Assembly (NCBI GenBank): GCA_947475795.1
Contig: CANJOX010000131.1
Coordinates: 1 to 8,325, forward strand
DNA from: Gemmatimonadota bacterium
GTDB lineage: Bacteria > Gemmatimonadota > Gemmatimonadetes > Gemmatimonadales > Gemmatimonadaceae
Reading direction: 5' to 3'
DNA length: 8,325 nucleotides
Under the pieces are notes generated by a model, which saw only the letters and a list, made by a program, of their open reading frames with translations, had not been told where the DNA came from and made no database searches. This document shows, piece after piece, positions 1 through 7,142 of this stretch. The stretch's first letter is position 1. Every line of letters starts with the position of its first letter. Made by a program: the position numbers and the translations under genes.

Positions 1-1930
1 ACAAACGGTCACGCTTTCAGGTGCCGGCTTCGCCCCCGTCACCACCGACAATCGCGTGACGGTACAGGGGGTCGCGGCGACCGTGTTGACCGCCACGCCG
101 ACGCAGCTCACCGTGGTCGTCCCCTGCGTGAGCAGCGGGGCGGTCGCGATCCGCGTCGCGACGACCGACGGCGGCAGCGTGCCACTGACGGCGGCGCTCA
201 CAGTGCCGACGCGCACCCTGGCCCGCGGCGAATCACTGATTCTGACCGCGGCCGATGCCAGCGCGTGTAATGAGCTCACGGCTGTGGCGTCGGCTCGCTA
301 TCTCGTGGTGGTGTCGAGCGCGGGGACATCGCCCAACACGCTCACCGATTTCATCATCGCCGGCAACACGCCGCCGCCGGGCGGAAGCGCCATGCGCATC
401 CCGGCCGCACCCCCCAGCCGCGTCGCGGCCACGGACGAGGCAACGCGACCGGACGCCTCGGCGCGCCGTGACGCGGCACACCTGTCGCATCTGGAGCGCG
501 AGCGGGCGTTGTATGCATCCCTGCAGGCCAGTGGCGCGTTCCGCGAGCGCGGCGACCGCAGTAGCGGCGACCGCAGTAGCGGCGACCGCCGCAGCGGCAC
601 CACGCGCGCGGTGGCCGCGCCGGCCGTGGGCGACGTGCGCGCGTTCTACTACAACTACGGCGGCTGCGCCGACTCGACGAAGACGTTCCGGGCGCGCGCG
701 ATCTACATCGGTACGCGGGCCGTTATCTGGGAGGATTCCGCCAACGCGCTGCAATCGTCGGCCGACAGTGCCCTGGCCGGCTACTACGCGCGCATCGGCA
801 CGATTTTCGACACCGATCAATACGAGGCGATCCGGTCCACCTTCGGCGATCCCCTGCGGCGTGATGCCCAGCTGGACAACGACGGTCGGATCCAGATGGT
901 GTTCACACAGCAGCTGAACGGCACCGGCGCCGCGGCGTACGTGACGTCGTGCGACCAGTCGGTGCGCAACACCACGAACCGTGCCGCCAGCAACGTTGGT
1001 GAGCTGTTCTACGGGACGGTCCCCACGACGGCCGGGTCGAATGTGAACAGCACGGCCTTCGCCGACGGCTGGTTCTACTTCATGACGCGCACGGTGGTGC
1101 ACGAGGTGAAGCACATCGCCTCCCTGTCGGCGCGCGTGGCGAACAACGCCCCATCGTTCGAGCAGTCATGGCTCGAGGAAGGCACGGCCCGGCACGCCGA
1201 AGAGATCTGGGTGCGCGCCTCGCTGCACCGCGTGGCGTGGCGGGCCAACACCGGCTACGGCACCGCTGCCGGCAATGGCATCTACTGCGACTTCAATCCG
1301 GCCAACGCCACCTGCAACAGTGCCGATGCGCTGCGTCGTCCCAGCTACGGCATGCGTCGTCAGTTCAACGAGATCCGGCCCAAGTTGCTCGAGCCGTGGA
1401 ACTGGTCGCCATACGGTGACGGGACGGACCAATCGGGATCGGTGTTCTATCAGACTGTGTGGTCGCTCGTGCGCTACGCCATTGACCGGTACGGCGCGAG
1501 CGATGCGGCATTTCTCGGGGCGCTGACGAACAGCGTCACCACCGGCGCCAGCAATCTGGCAGCGACCGCCGGCGTACCGATGGACCGCCTGATCGGCGGA
1601 TGGGGGCTCGCGCTCTTCGCCGACGACTTCCCGGGGCTCGGCACGGCCAACGCCGATGTCCTCGTGCCCACGTGGAACCTGCGTGATATCTACGCCGGCC
1701 TGAATGCGGATCCGGCGTGGCGGAGCCGCTGGACCACGGGATTTCCGATCACCCCCGTGGCCCTGCCCGCCGGCGGCTTCGAGTCCACCCGCACGGGACT
1801 GCGCGGCGGTGCCCATGCCTACTTCGAACTCGCGGGCACATCATCGGGGCCCCAGTTGCTGCAGCTGCGCAATGTGACGGGCGGCGCGCCGTCCACGCTG
1901 CTCCGCCTGGCCATCCTGCGGCTGCCGTGA
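1..1930 (+). CDS. Secreted TIG-domain M30-like zinc metallopeptidase (5'-truncated by the window)
   Basis: The frame is open from the left edge (first full codon at base 2) to TGA 1928-1930, giving 642 residues. A GTG at base 56 is not the start, because the frame continues upstream through an IPT/TIG-type beta-sandwich sequence (SGAGF, then PTQLTVVVP). Numbering from base 2: TIG tail about 1-72; a second beta-rich segment about 73-122; an Ala/Arg/Ser-rich linker about 123-210 with a tandem repeat; the catalytic region about 211-580; a short beta-rich tail from about 583. The catalytic region has DNDG at 292-295, the zinc motif HEVKH at 367-371 and WLEEG at 390-394, whose second Glu (393) is the likely third ligand, as in gluzincins. 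The order of motifs resembles family M30 (hyicolysin-like), which are secreted proteases. Signal peptide and upstream domains lie outside the window. Its stop overlaps the next gene's start, so the two are probably co-translated. The metallopeptidase call is firm; the M30 assignment is by motif pattern, and the substrate is unknown. Confidence 0.85.
   Translation, partial: QTVTLSGAGFAPVTTDNRVTVQGVAATVLTATPTQLTVVVPCVSSGAVAIRVATTDGGSVPLTAALTVPTRTLARGESLILTAADASACNELTAVASARYLVVVSSAGTSPNTLTDFIIAGNTPPPGGSAMRIPAAPPSRVAATDEATRPDASARRDAAHLSHLERERALYASLQASGAFRERGDRSSGDRSSGDRRSGTTRAVAAPAVGDVRAFYYNYGGCADSTKTFRARAIYIGTRAVIWEDSANALQSSADSALAGYYARIGTIFDTDQYEAIRSTFGDPLRRDAQLDNDGRIQMVFTQQLNGTGAAAYVTSCDQSVRNTTNRAASNVGELFYGTVPTTAGSNVNSTAFADGWFYFMTRTVVHEVKHIASLSARVANNAPSFEQSWLEEGTARHAEEIWVRASLHRVAWRANTGYGTAAGNGIYCDFNPANATCNSADALRRPSYGMRRQFNEIRPKLLEPWNWSPYGDGTDQSGSVFYQTVWSLVRYAIDRYGASDAAFLGALTNSVTTGASNLAATAGVPMDRLIGGWGLALFADDFPGLGTANADVLVPTWNLRDIYAGLNADPAWRSRWTTGFPITPVALPAGGFESTRTGLRGGAHAYFELAGTSSGPQLLQLRNVTGGAPSTLLRLAILRLP
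551..595 (+). repeat. Three tandem 15-base repeats inside the metallopeptidase linker
   Basis: The unit GGCGACCGCAGTAGC occurs twice exactly (551-565 and 566-580). A third copy (581-595) differs at two bases. The length is a multiple of three, so the protein gains GDRSS, GDRSS, GDRRS without a frame change. The repeat lies in the disordered-looking linker between the beta domains and the catalytic region, where copy-number change would be tolerated. Confidence 0.9.
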
Positions 1931-2475
1931 GCCGAGTGCCACCGCAACAACGGTATGTAGTGGCTCTGCTGTCCGGTCTGCTCGGCGTGACAGGGGCATT
2001 CACCACCGCGTGCACCGGCCGCGTGATTCCGGAACCGGCGCGCGCGGTGCCCGTTGCCGACTCGCTGCGCGGCGTCCTCGCGATCGTGGGAAACGACCCG
2101 CGCACACGGATCCAGATTTCAACGGACGCCGGTGTGGCGTGGTTGGTGGATGGCGCCGACGAGCTGGTGCTGCGCGCCGCCAGCGGGCTCGAGGTGGTGG
2201 TGTTCGGCCGTATCGGTGCCCCCGACGCCGATCCACGGGCCACGCGGCAATTCACCGCGCAACGGATGGTGGTCAGGGCGGCCGATGGCATCCCCACGCA
2301 GGATGGCATCCTTGAGCGTGAGGGCGCGCGCTTCATGCTGCGGATGGCCGACAATCGCCGCCTCGCGCTGCCGGCCATCCCCGACGCACTCCGCGCGCAA
2401 GCCGGCGCGCGCATCTGGTGGGCCGGTCCGACTGATCGACCGCCCAGCGCGTATGGTGTGCTCCGCACGCACTGA
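1927..2475 (+). CDS. Small predicted lipoprotein of unknown function, coupled to the metallopeptidase
   Basis: The start chosen is GTG 1927, which overlaps the upstream stop as GTGA. This gives 182 residues. An in-frame GTG at 1936 is an alternative that would remove three residues. No strong SD is visible, which fits translational coupling. The N-terminus has an Arg, then a hydrophobic stretch (about residues 11-25) and TTAC with Cys29. This looks like a lipoprotein signal with a slightly atypical lipobox (Thr rather than Leu at -3). The mature part is short, beta-rich and without obvious catalytic motifs. Residues about 46-99 and 125-170 look like two diverged copies of one beta module: each begins with G-V/I-L and ends in a hydrophobic strand followed by G. 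I do not recognise the family; an OB-like or small beta-barrel fold is a guess. The overlap suggests it works with the secreted protease, for example in anchoring, inhibition or folding, but nothing in the sequence chooses among these. Confidence 0.7.
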   Translation: MSRVPPQQRYVVALLSGLLGVTGAFTTACTGRVIPEPARAVPVADSLRGVLAIVGNDPRTRIQISTDAGVAWLVDGADELVLRAASGLEVVVFGRIGAPDADPRATRQFTAQRMVVRAADGIPTQDGILEREGARFMLRMADNRRLALPAIPDALRAQAGARIWWAGPTDRPPSAYGVLRTH

Positions 2476-2478
2476 TCT

Positions 2479-2508
2479 CGTCGTGACGCGTGGCCCGGCG
2501 TCGCGACG
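2479..2508 (+). terminator. Hairpin after the metallopeptidase-lipoprotein unit (terminator-like, no U-tract)
   Basis: Bases 2479-2489 pair with 2498-2508 in an 11-bp stem that includes one U-G wobble, with an 8-base loop. It begins four bases after the lipoprotein stop codon. No run of T follows, so it may end transcription poorly or simply protect the 3' end. The right arm lies inside a perfect 12-base palindrome (2498-2509). Confidence 0.45.
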
Positions 2509-2579
2509 CTGAAGCGCTGCGATTGTATGACGAGCCGTATTCGATGCTGCGCCGTCGCCGTCGCAGTGCCCCACTGCAT

Positions 2580-2608
2580 TTGACAGACGTATTCCGGCGC
2601 CGTATGTC
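2580..2608 (+). promoter_or_regulatory. Candidate sigma70-type promoter for the SusC/SusD-like operon
   Basis: A perfect -35 hexamer TTGACA (2580-2585) is followed, after exactly 17 bases, by TATGTC (2603-2608), which matches 3 of 6 bases of the -10 consensus. It lies in the only sizeable gap before the SusC-like gene and would give a leader of about 100 bases. The promoter overlaps a 5-base inverted repeat, TGACA (2581-2585) and TGTCA (2605-2609), a possible operator. The -10 is weak. Confidence 0.4.
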
Positions 2609-2690
2609 AGCACGGTCAGATGGATCTCCGACGCGCACACGGCGCCTCGCGATGCCATCGCATGTGTCGACACCGCAGTCCGTCGGCACG

Positions 2691-2717
2691 TCCTCCGACT
2701 CACACCGAGGAGAGTCG
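2691..2717 (+). promoter_or_regulatory. SD of the SusC-like gene in a hairpin loop, with a competing anti-SD tract
   Basis: CGACTC (2696-2701) pairs with GAGTCG (2712-2717) in a 6-bp stem that abuts ATG 2718. Its 10-base loop carries GAGGA (2707-2711), the core of the SD. The adjacent TCCTC (2691-2695) is perfectly complementary to that GAGGA. The two helices cannot form together for steric reasons, since no linker bases separate the strands. One exposes the SD and the other hides it. This SD decides the start at 2718. Confidence 0.4.
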
Positions 2718-5700
2718 ATGTCCCGAACGTTTCGCGTAGCACGATACCTCGTGCCGCTCGCGCTGCTCTGTCTGGCCGGCAGCGCGCGCGCACAGAGCCC
2801 GGTCACGATCAGTGGGCAGGTTGTGGATTCCACCTCGAAGCGTCCGCTGGCTGGCGCCGAGATCACGGTGCTCCGTGATGCCGATGGTACGCTGGCCGGC
2901 AGCGCCCGCGCCGGCGAGAGCGGGCGGTACTCCGTGGTCAGCACCGCCAGCGGTGTCGTCACCGTGCGCGTGCGCCTGGTGGGCTATACGCAGCAGCAGC
3001 GACGCCTCACGCTGGCCGCCGGTCAGACGTACACGGCAGACTTCAGTCTGGCCGAACGGCTGATGCAGCTCGATCAGGTCGTCGTCACCGGCACGGCCGG
3101 TGTCACGCAGCGTCGCGCCATCGGCAACGTGGTGAGCACGGTCGATGCCTCCAAGGTGCTCGAGATCGCACCGGCCCGCAGCGTGAACGAACTGATCGGC
3201 GCCCGGACACCCGGCCTGATCGTGTTGCCGTCCACCGGTCAGGTCGGCACCGGTGCCCAGCTGCGCGTGCGCGGCACCAGCAGTCTCTCGCTGAGCAACG
3301 AACCCATCGTGTACATCGACGGCATCCGTATGGATGCGTCGGCGTCCCGCGGTCCCGGTCAGCGCGGCGGGGCCGGCGCGAGCCGCCTGAACGACATCAA
3401 TCCGCAGGACATCGAGAGCATCGAAGTAATCAAGGGCCCGGCCGCCTCGACGCTGTACGGCACCGAAGCGTCCAACGGCGTGATTCAGATCATCACGAAG
3501 CGGGGCAAGTCGGGCAAGCCGAAGTTCGATTTCACGACGCGTCAGGGCACCAACTGGATGCAGAATCCGGAAGGACGCGCCGGTTTCAACTACGCGCGCA
3601 ACCCCACGACGAACGCGGTCGAGGGGGTCAACATCTATCGCCAGGAAGCGGAATTCGGCAACGGTCCGATCTTCACGAACGGGCGCAACGCGGGCTACAG
3701 TGCGAGCCTGAGCGGCGGCACCGACGATGCCCGCTACTACATCGCCGGCTCCTGGGATGACGACGTCGGCATCGTGCAGCACAACTGGGACAAGAAGTTC
3801 AGCGCGCGCGCCAACGTGGACATGACCGCCGGCAAGACGCTGCGGCTCTCGGCGAGCCTCGGCCACGTGCGTGATCGCGCCCGCCTCGCGCAGGGTGCCA
3901 TTGACATCGACCCCTTCAGCCAGCTGGTGTGGGGCACGCCGCTCGCGATCGGCACCGGCAAGCGCGGCTTCTACAACTCGCCGCCGGAAAGCTGGGACGA
4001 TGCGGTGAGTCTCGCCGACGTGGATCGCACGACGCTCAGCCTCAAGGCGAACTACGCGCCGAAGCCGTGGTTTACGCATCGGCTCACCACCGGCTTCGAC
4101 GTCGGTTCTGAGAACGCGTCGTTCATGTATCCGCGCCAGCCGCTGGGCAATCTCGACTTCCTCGCCAGCAATGGTTTGGGTTCGAAGAACGTCACGCGGA
4201 GCGCGCGCACGGTGTTCACGCTCGATTACGCCGGATCGCTCAAGTACAACATCGGTCCGTTCGGCATGACGAGCTCCATGGGCCTCCAGGCGTTCCGGAA
4301 CGAATTGAGCTCGATCGGCGCCTCGGCACTCACCTTCCCCGCCGGCCCGATCACCACGATCTCCGGCGGCGCGACCCGCAGCGGCACCGAGGATTACCTC
4401 GCCAACGCCACGGTCGGCATGTTCGTGCAGCAGGAGCTGGCGTGGAACAATCGTGTCTTCCTCACGGCTGCGGTGCGCGGTGACGACAACAGCACGTTCG
4501 GCGAAGACTTCTCGGCGATCTACTATCCGAAGCTGAGCGGTTCGTGGGTGATCAGCGAAGAGCCGTGGTTCAAGATGCCTTTCACGCAGTCGCTGCGCCT
4601 GCGCGGCGCAATCGGCGCGGCGGGCACGCAGCCTGGCACCTTCGACGCGTCGCGGTTGTACGACCCGAGCGTCGGCTACCAGAACGCCGCTGGGCTCGTA
4701 CCCGCGTCGTTCGGTAACCCCGCGCTCAAGCCGGAACGCAGCACCGAGTCGGAAGCTGGCTTCGAAGCCACGATGCTCGATGGACGCGTGGAGCTCGAGT
4801 ACACGTACTACCAGCGCAACGTGACCGACGCGATCGTCAACTCGCCGATTCCGCCCTCGGTTGGTTTCCCCGGCTCACAGGTCGTCAACATCGGCAAGGT
4901 GAAAGGCTGGGGCAATGAAGTCGGCCTCAACGTGAACGTGTTGCGCGGCGAGAAGCTGGCGTGGGAAGTCGGCACGCAGATCTCAAACAACGGCAACCAG
5001 ATCGTCGACATGGGTGGCACGCAGTTCCTCACCGTCGGTGGCGGTGGACAGGCCCAGAACCGCGTGGGCTTCGGCATCGCCGACTTCTTCATGTACAAGG
5101 TGAAGTCCGCGACGATTGATGCCAACGGCACGGTGCTCACGTCCATCTGCGACGGCGGCACGGGCAAGGCGGGGCTCGAGCAGGGTGGAGCCGAGGTGGC
5201 CTGCGCGTCGGCACCGCGCGTGTACTGGGGGCACTCGCAGCCCACGTGGCAGTTCGGTGTGAATTCCACGCTCACGCTGTTCAAGAACCTTCGCCTGTAT
5301 GCCCGCGTAGACGGCAACGGCGGCCACATTCAGTCGAACACGGAAATCCGCGCGTTGCACAACCAGGGGTCGACCGAAGCGGTCCTGCTCCGCAACGATC
5401 CGTTGCTGCAGGTCTACCGCGCGATCGAGGCCGACGTGCCGGGTACGTACAAGGCCGGATTCCTCCGCCTGCGTGAAGTGTCGGCGACGTACACGATTGC
5501 ACCGAAGTTCGTGCGGTTCATCGGCGCGCAGGGCGGGTCGGTCAGCGTCGCCGGCCGCAATCTGTCGATGCTCTGGACGGAGCAGCACGGATGGAACACG
5601 TCGCGCGACGGTCGTATCGACGTCGATATCGCCGGCCGCCATGCGTGGGATCCGGAGATTCGTGCCGTCGGCCAGCTGTCGAACGGATTCCAGACGATCC

Positions 5701-5747
5701 TGCCACCGACGGCAAGTTTCGTGACCACGGTCCGACTCACCTTCTGA
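2718..5747 (+). CDS. SusC/RagA-family TonB-dependent outer-membrane transporter
   Basis: 1009 residues, a usual length for SusC-type receptors. ATG 2718 is chosen because AGGAG sits five bases upstream, a clean signal peptide follows (hydrophobic core, predicted cut after ARA at residue 25), and the in-frame extension back to 2490 is an Arg-rich, non-protein-like stretch that spans the candidate promoter. Domains in order: carboxypeptidase-regulatory-like beta-sandwich (about 29-115, starting ISGQVVDS); TonB-box-like VVVTG (121-125); plug (about 130-260) with the motifs VRGTSSLSLSNEPIVYIDG and IEVIKGPAASTLYG, ending in the SusC signature IQIITKRGK (256-264); then a long beta-barrel ending in the aromatic outer-membrane signal TVRLTF. 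It imports a substrate across the outer membrane using TonB/ExbBD energy. The next gene, 15 bases on, encodes the SusD-like partner. The substrate cannot be read from the sequence; peptides (RagA-like) or glycans (SusC-like) are both possible. Confidence 0.93.
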   Translation: MSRTFRVARYLVPLALLCLAGSARAQSPVTISGQVVDSTSKRPLAGAEITVLRDADGTLAGSARAGESGRYSVVSTASGVVTVRVRLVGYTQQQRRLTLAAGQTYTADFSLAERLMQLDQVVVTGTAGVTQRRAIGNVVSTVDASKVLEIAPARSVNELIGARTPGLIVLPSTGQVGTGAQLRVRGTSSLSLSNEPIVYIDGIRMDASASRGPGQRGGAGASRLNDINPQDIESIEVIKGPAASTLYGTEASNGVIQIITKRGKSGKPKFDFTTRQGTNWMQNPEGRAGFNYARNPTTNAVEGVNIYRQEAEFGNGPIFTNGRNAGYSASLSGGTDDARYYIAGSWDDDVGIVQHNWDKKFSARANVDMTAGKTLRLSASLGHVRDRARLAQGAIDIDPFSQLVWGTPLAIGTGKRGFYNSPPESWDDAVSLADVDRTTLSLKANYAPKPWFTHRLTTGFDVGSENASFMYPRQPLGNLDFLASNGLGSKNVTRSARTVFTLDYAGSLKYNIGPFGMTSSMGLQAFRNELSSIGASALTFPAGPITTISGGATRSGTEDYLANATVGMFVQQELAWNNRVFLTAAVRGDDNSTFGEDFSAIYYPKLSGSWVISEEPWFKMPFTQSLRLRGAIGAAGTQPGTFDASRLYDPSVGYQNAAGLVPASFGNPALKPERSTESEAGFEATMLDGRVELEYTYYQRNVTDAIVNSPIPPSVGFPGSQVVNIGKVKGWGNEVGLNVNVLRGEKLAWEVGTQISNNGNQIVDMGGTQFLTVGGGGQAQNRVGFGIADFFMYKVKSATIDANGTVLTSICDGGTGKAGLEQGGAEVACASAPRVYWGHSQPTWQFGVNSTLTLFKNLRLYARVDGNGGHIQSNTEIRALHNQGSTEAVLLRNDPLLQVYRAIEADVPGTYKAGFLRLREVSATYTIAPKFVRFIGAQGGSVSVAGRNLSMLWTEQHGWNTSRDGRIDVDIAGRHAWDPEIRAVGQLSNGFQTILPPTASFVTTVRLTF

Positions 5748-5762
5748 CCCACCGAGACGATC

Positions 5763-7016
5763 ATGATGAAGATCACGTTCCGGCGCGCGACGCTGGTGCT
5801 CTCGCTCGCGGCCACCGCGTCGTGCAACAGCCTCCTCGCCGTCGATAACCCCGGGCGCGTGACCGCGGATGCGCTCAGCGATCCCGGCCTCGCTCCGATT
5901 CTTGAAGCGGCGGCACTCCAGTCGGCGCAGTGCGCCTTCGTGCAGTTCGCCGCCAGCGCCGGCATGCTGTCCGGCGAGTACCTGTCGTCGAACGGATTCG
6001 TCGACAATCACCCGTGGGAGTGGCGTGGCATCGTGGAGATCAAGCAGGCGCCGGGCAGCTGTCCCGGCAGCCGCACCACCACGTCCATGGGTTTCTATAC
6101 GCCGGCGCAACAGGCGCGCTTTCAGCTGGAAGATCTGAGCACCCGTCTGAAAGCGTTCACCGATGCGCAGGTCCCCAACCGCCAGCGGATGCTGGCCGAA
6201 ATGGATGCCTATTCGGGGTACATGTACGTGCTGCTCGCCGAATCGATGTGCGAACTGGCCATCGACGGTGGGCCGAGTGTCACGCCGGCCGCGGCGTTCG
6301 CGATCGCCGAGAAGCGCTTCTCCGACGCGATCGTCACGGCGACCGCGATCAATGACGCCAGTTTGCTGAACATGGCGCGCGTGGGGCGGGCGCGGACGCG
6401 TCTGAACCTTGGCAATTTGGCGGGGGCGGCGGCCGACGCGGCGCTGGTGCCGAGCGGCTTCTCGCGCATCGCGGAGTTCTCGGAGGTGGATGTTCGACGT
6501 GAGAACCGTATCTACAATCTCACGGTGCGAAACAACTACCTCTCCGTGGGCCCGGACTACCGCGGTCTCACGGTGAACGGGGCGGCCGATCCGCGCGTAC
6601 GCGTGACCAACCTGAACCGCGTCGGGCTCGACAACGTGACACCGATGTGGCAACAGCAGAAGTTCAGCGGCAGCGGGGCGGCACCGCTGACGATTGCGTC
6701 GTACGCCGAGGCGCAGCTGATTCTGGCGGAAGCGTCCACGGGACAGGCGGCGATCGATGCGATCAACCGTGTGCGTGCCCTCTCGAGCATTGCCCCGATG
6801 GCGATGCCGGCAGCAGGCACCGACCTGGTCGCCATCGTGATCGAAGAGCGTCGCCGGCAGCTGTTCAGCGAAGGGCAGCGTTTCGGCGACATGCTGCGCA
6901 AGAAGATCGCGTTCCCCTCGTCGGGCGTGAACCGGAAAGGGCAGGCCTACAGCAACATGACGTGCGTCCCGCTCCCCGACGTGGAGACGCGCAACAACGT
7001 GAATTTCAAGAGCTGA
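5763..7016 (+). CDS. SusD/RagB-like substrate-binding outer-membrane lipoprotein
   Basis: 417 residues, somewhat shorter than many Bacteroidota SusD proteins. The start is ATG 5763, with a second ATG directly after it at 5766. Only a weak SD (GAGA, 5754-5757) is present, so translation may be coupled to the SusC-like gene 15 bases upstream. The signal is lipoprotein type: FRR, a hydrophobic run, then TASC with Cys21 as the lipid site. SusD-family features are a helical TPR-like body, YAEAQLILAEA (314-324) and the C-terminal signature ERRRQLFSEGQRFGDMLRK (362-380). The protein should form the lid over the SusC-like barrel on the cell surface and capture substrate. Besides Cys21 there are four Cys (57, 100, 163, 401), which could make disulfides. 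A strong hairpin 17 bases after the stop ends the operon. Confidence 0.92.
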   Translation: MMKITFRRATLVLSLAATASCNSLLAVDNPGRVTADALSDPGLAPILEAAALQSAQCAFVQFAASAGMLSGEYLSSNGFVDNHPWEWRGIVEIKQAPGSCPGSRTTTSMGFYTPAQQARFQLEDLSTRLKAFTDAQVPNRQRMLAEMDAYSGYMYVLLAESMCELAIDGGPSVTPAAAFAIAEKRFSDAIVTATAINDASLLNMARVGRARTRLNLGNLAGAAADAALVPSGFSRIAEFSEVDVRRENRIYNLTVRNNYLSVGPDYRGLTVNGAADPRVRVTNLNRVGLDNVTPMWQQQKFSGSGAAPLTIASYAEAQLILAEASTGQAAIDAINRVRALSSIAPMAMPAAGTDLVAIVIEERRRQLFSEGQRFGDMLRKKIAFPSSGVNRKGQAYSNMTCVPLPDVETRNNVNFKS

Positions 7017-7032
7017 CCCCCCGTCGGTCCAT

Positions 7033-7072
7033 CAACGCCCCCGCCGTGACTCCGGTCGCGGCGGGGGCGTTG
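7033..7072 (+). terminator. Strong GC-rich terminator hairpin with UCCG tetraloop after the SusC/SusD operon
   Basis: Bases 7033-7050 pair with 7055-7072: an 18-bp stem, perfect except for one U-G wobble (7047 with 7058). The loop TCCG is closed by C-G, an extra-stable UNCG-type tetraloop in RNA. It lies 17 bases after the SusD-like stop. The following bases (CGTTGGGG) hold no real U-tract. Smaller hairpins follow at 7077-7088 and 7090-7109. Confidence 0.8.
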
Positions 7073-7142
7073 CGTTGGGGCCGTCCCCGCCTGAGGGCCG
7101 GACCTCGGGAAAGGGGATTTCATGTGCAGATATTTGCGGTTT

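Noticed and set aside
56..58. GTG as start of the metallopeptidase gene
   Set aside because: The frame is open to the window edge and the upstream codons continue a TIG-type domain, so the true start lies outside.
233..1114. Minus-strand open frame opposite the metallopeptidase
   Set aside because: It is antisense to clear TIG and peptidase sequence and has low-complexity Ala/Arg/Val composition.
1717..1926. Upstream in-frame extension of the small lipoprotein gene
   Set aside because: It overlaps the end of the metallopeptidase in another frame and would bury the lipoprotein signal. The GTGA overlap at 1927 explains the start better.
2490..2717. N-terminal extension of the SusC-like protein
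   Set aside because: The translation is Arg-rich, precedes a normal signal peptide, and overlaps the terminator-like hairpin and the promoter candidate. ATG 2718 has a good SD.
2700..4079. Minus-strand open frame (459 codons) opposite the SusC-like plug region
   Set aside because: It is a shadow of the + strand gene: composition is biased to Arg/Ala/His, with no signal or domain.
4983..6653. Long minus-strand open frame (556 codons) across the SusC-like and SusD-like genes
   Set aside because: It runs antisense across two well-recognised genes and the gap between them. Its translation is rich in Arg, His and Gly with no domain. Long antisense frames are expected in G+C-rich coding DNA.
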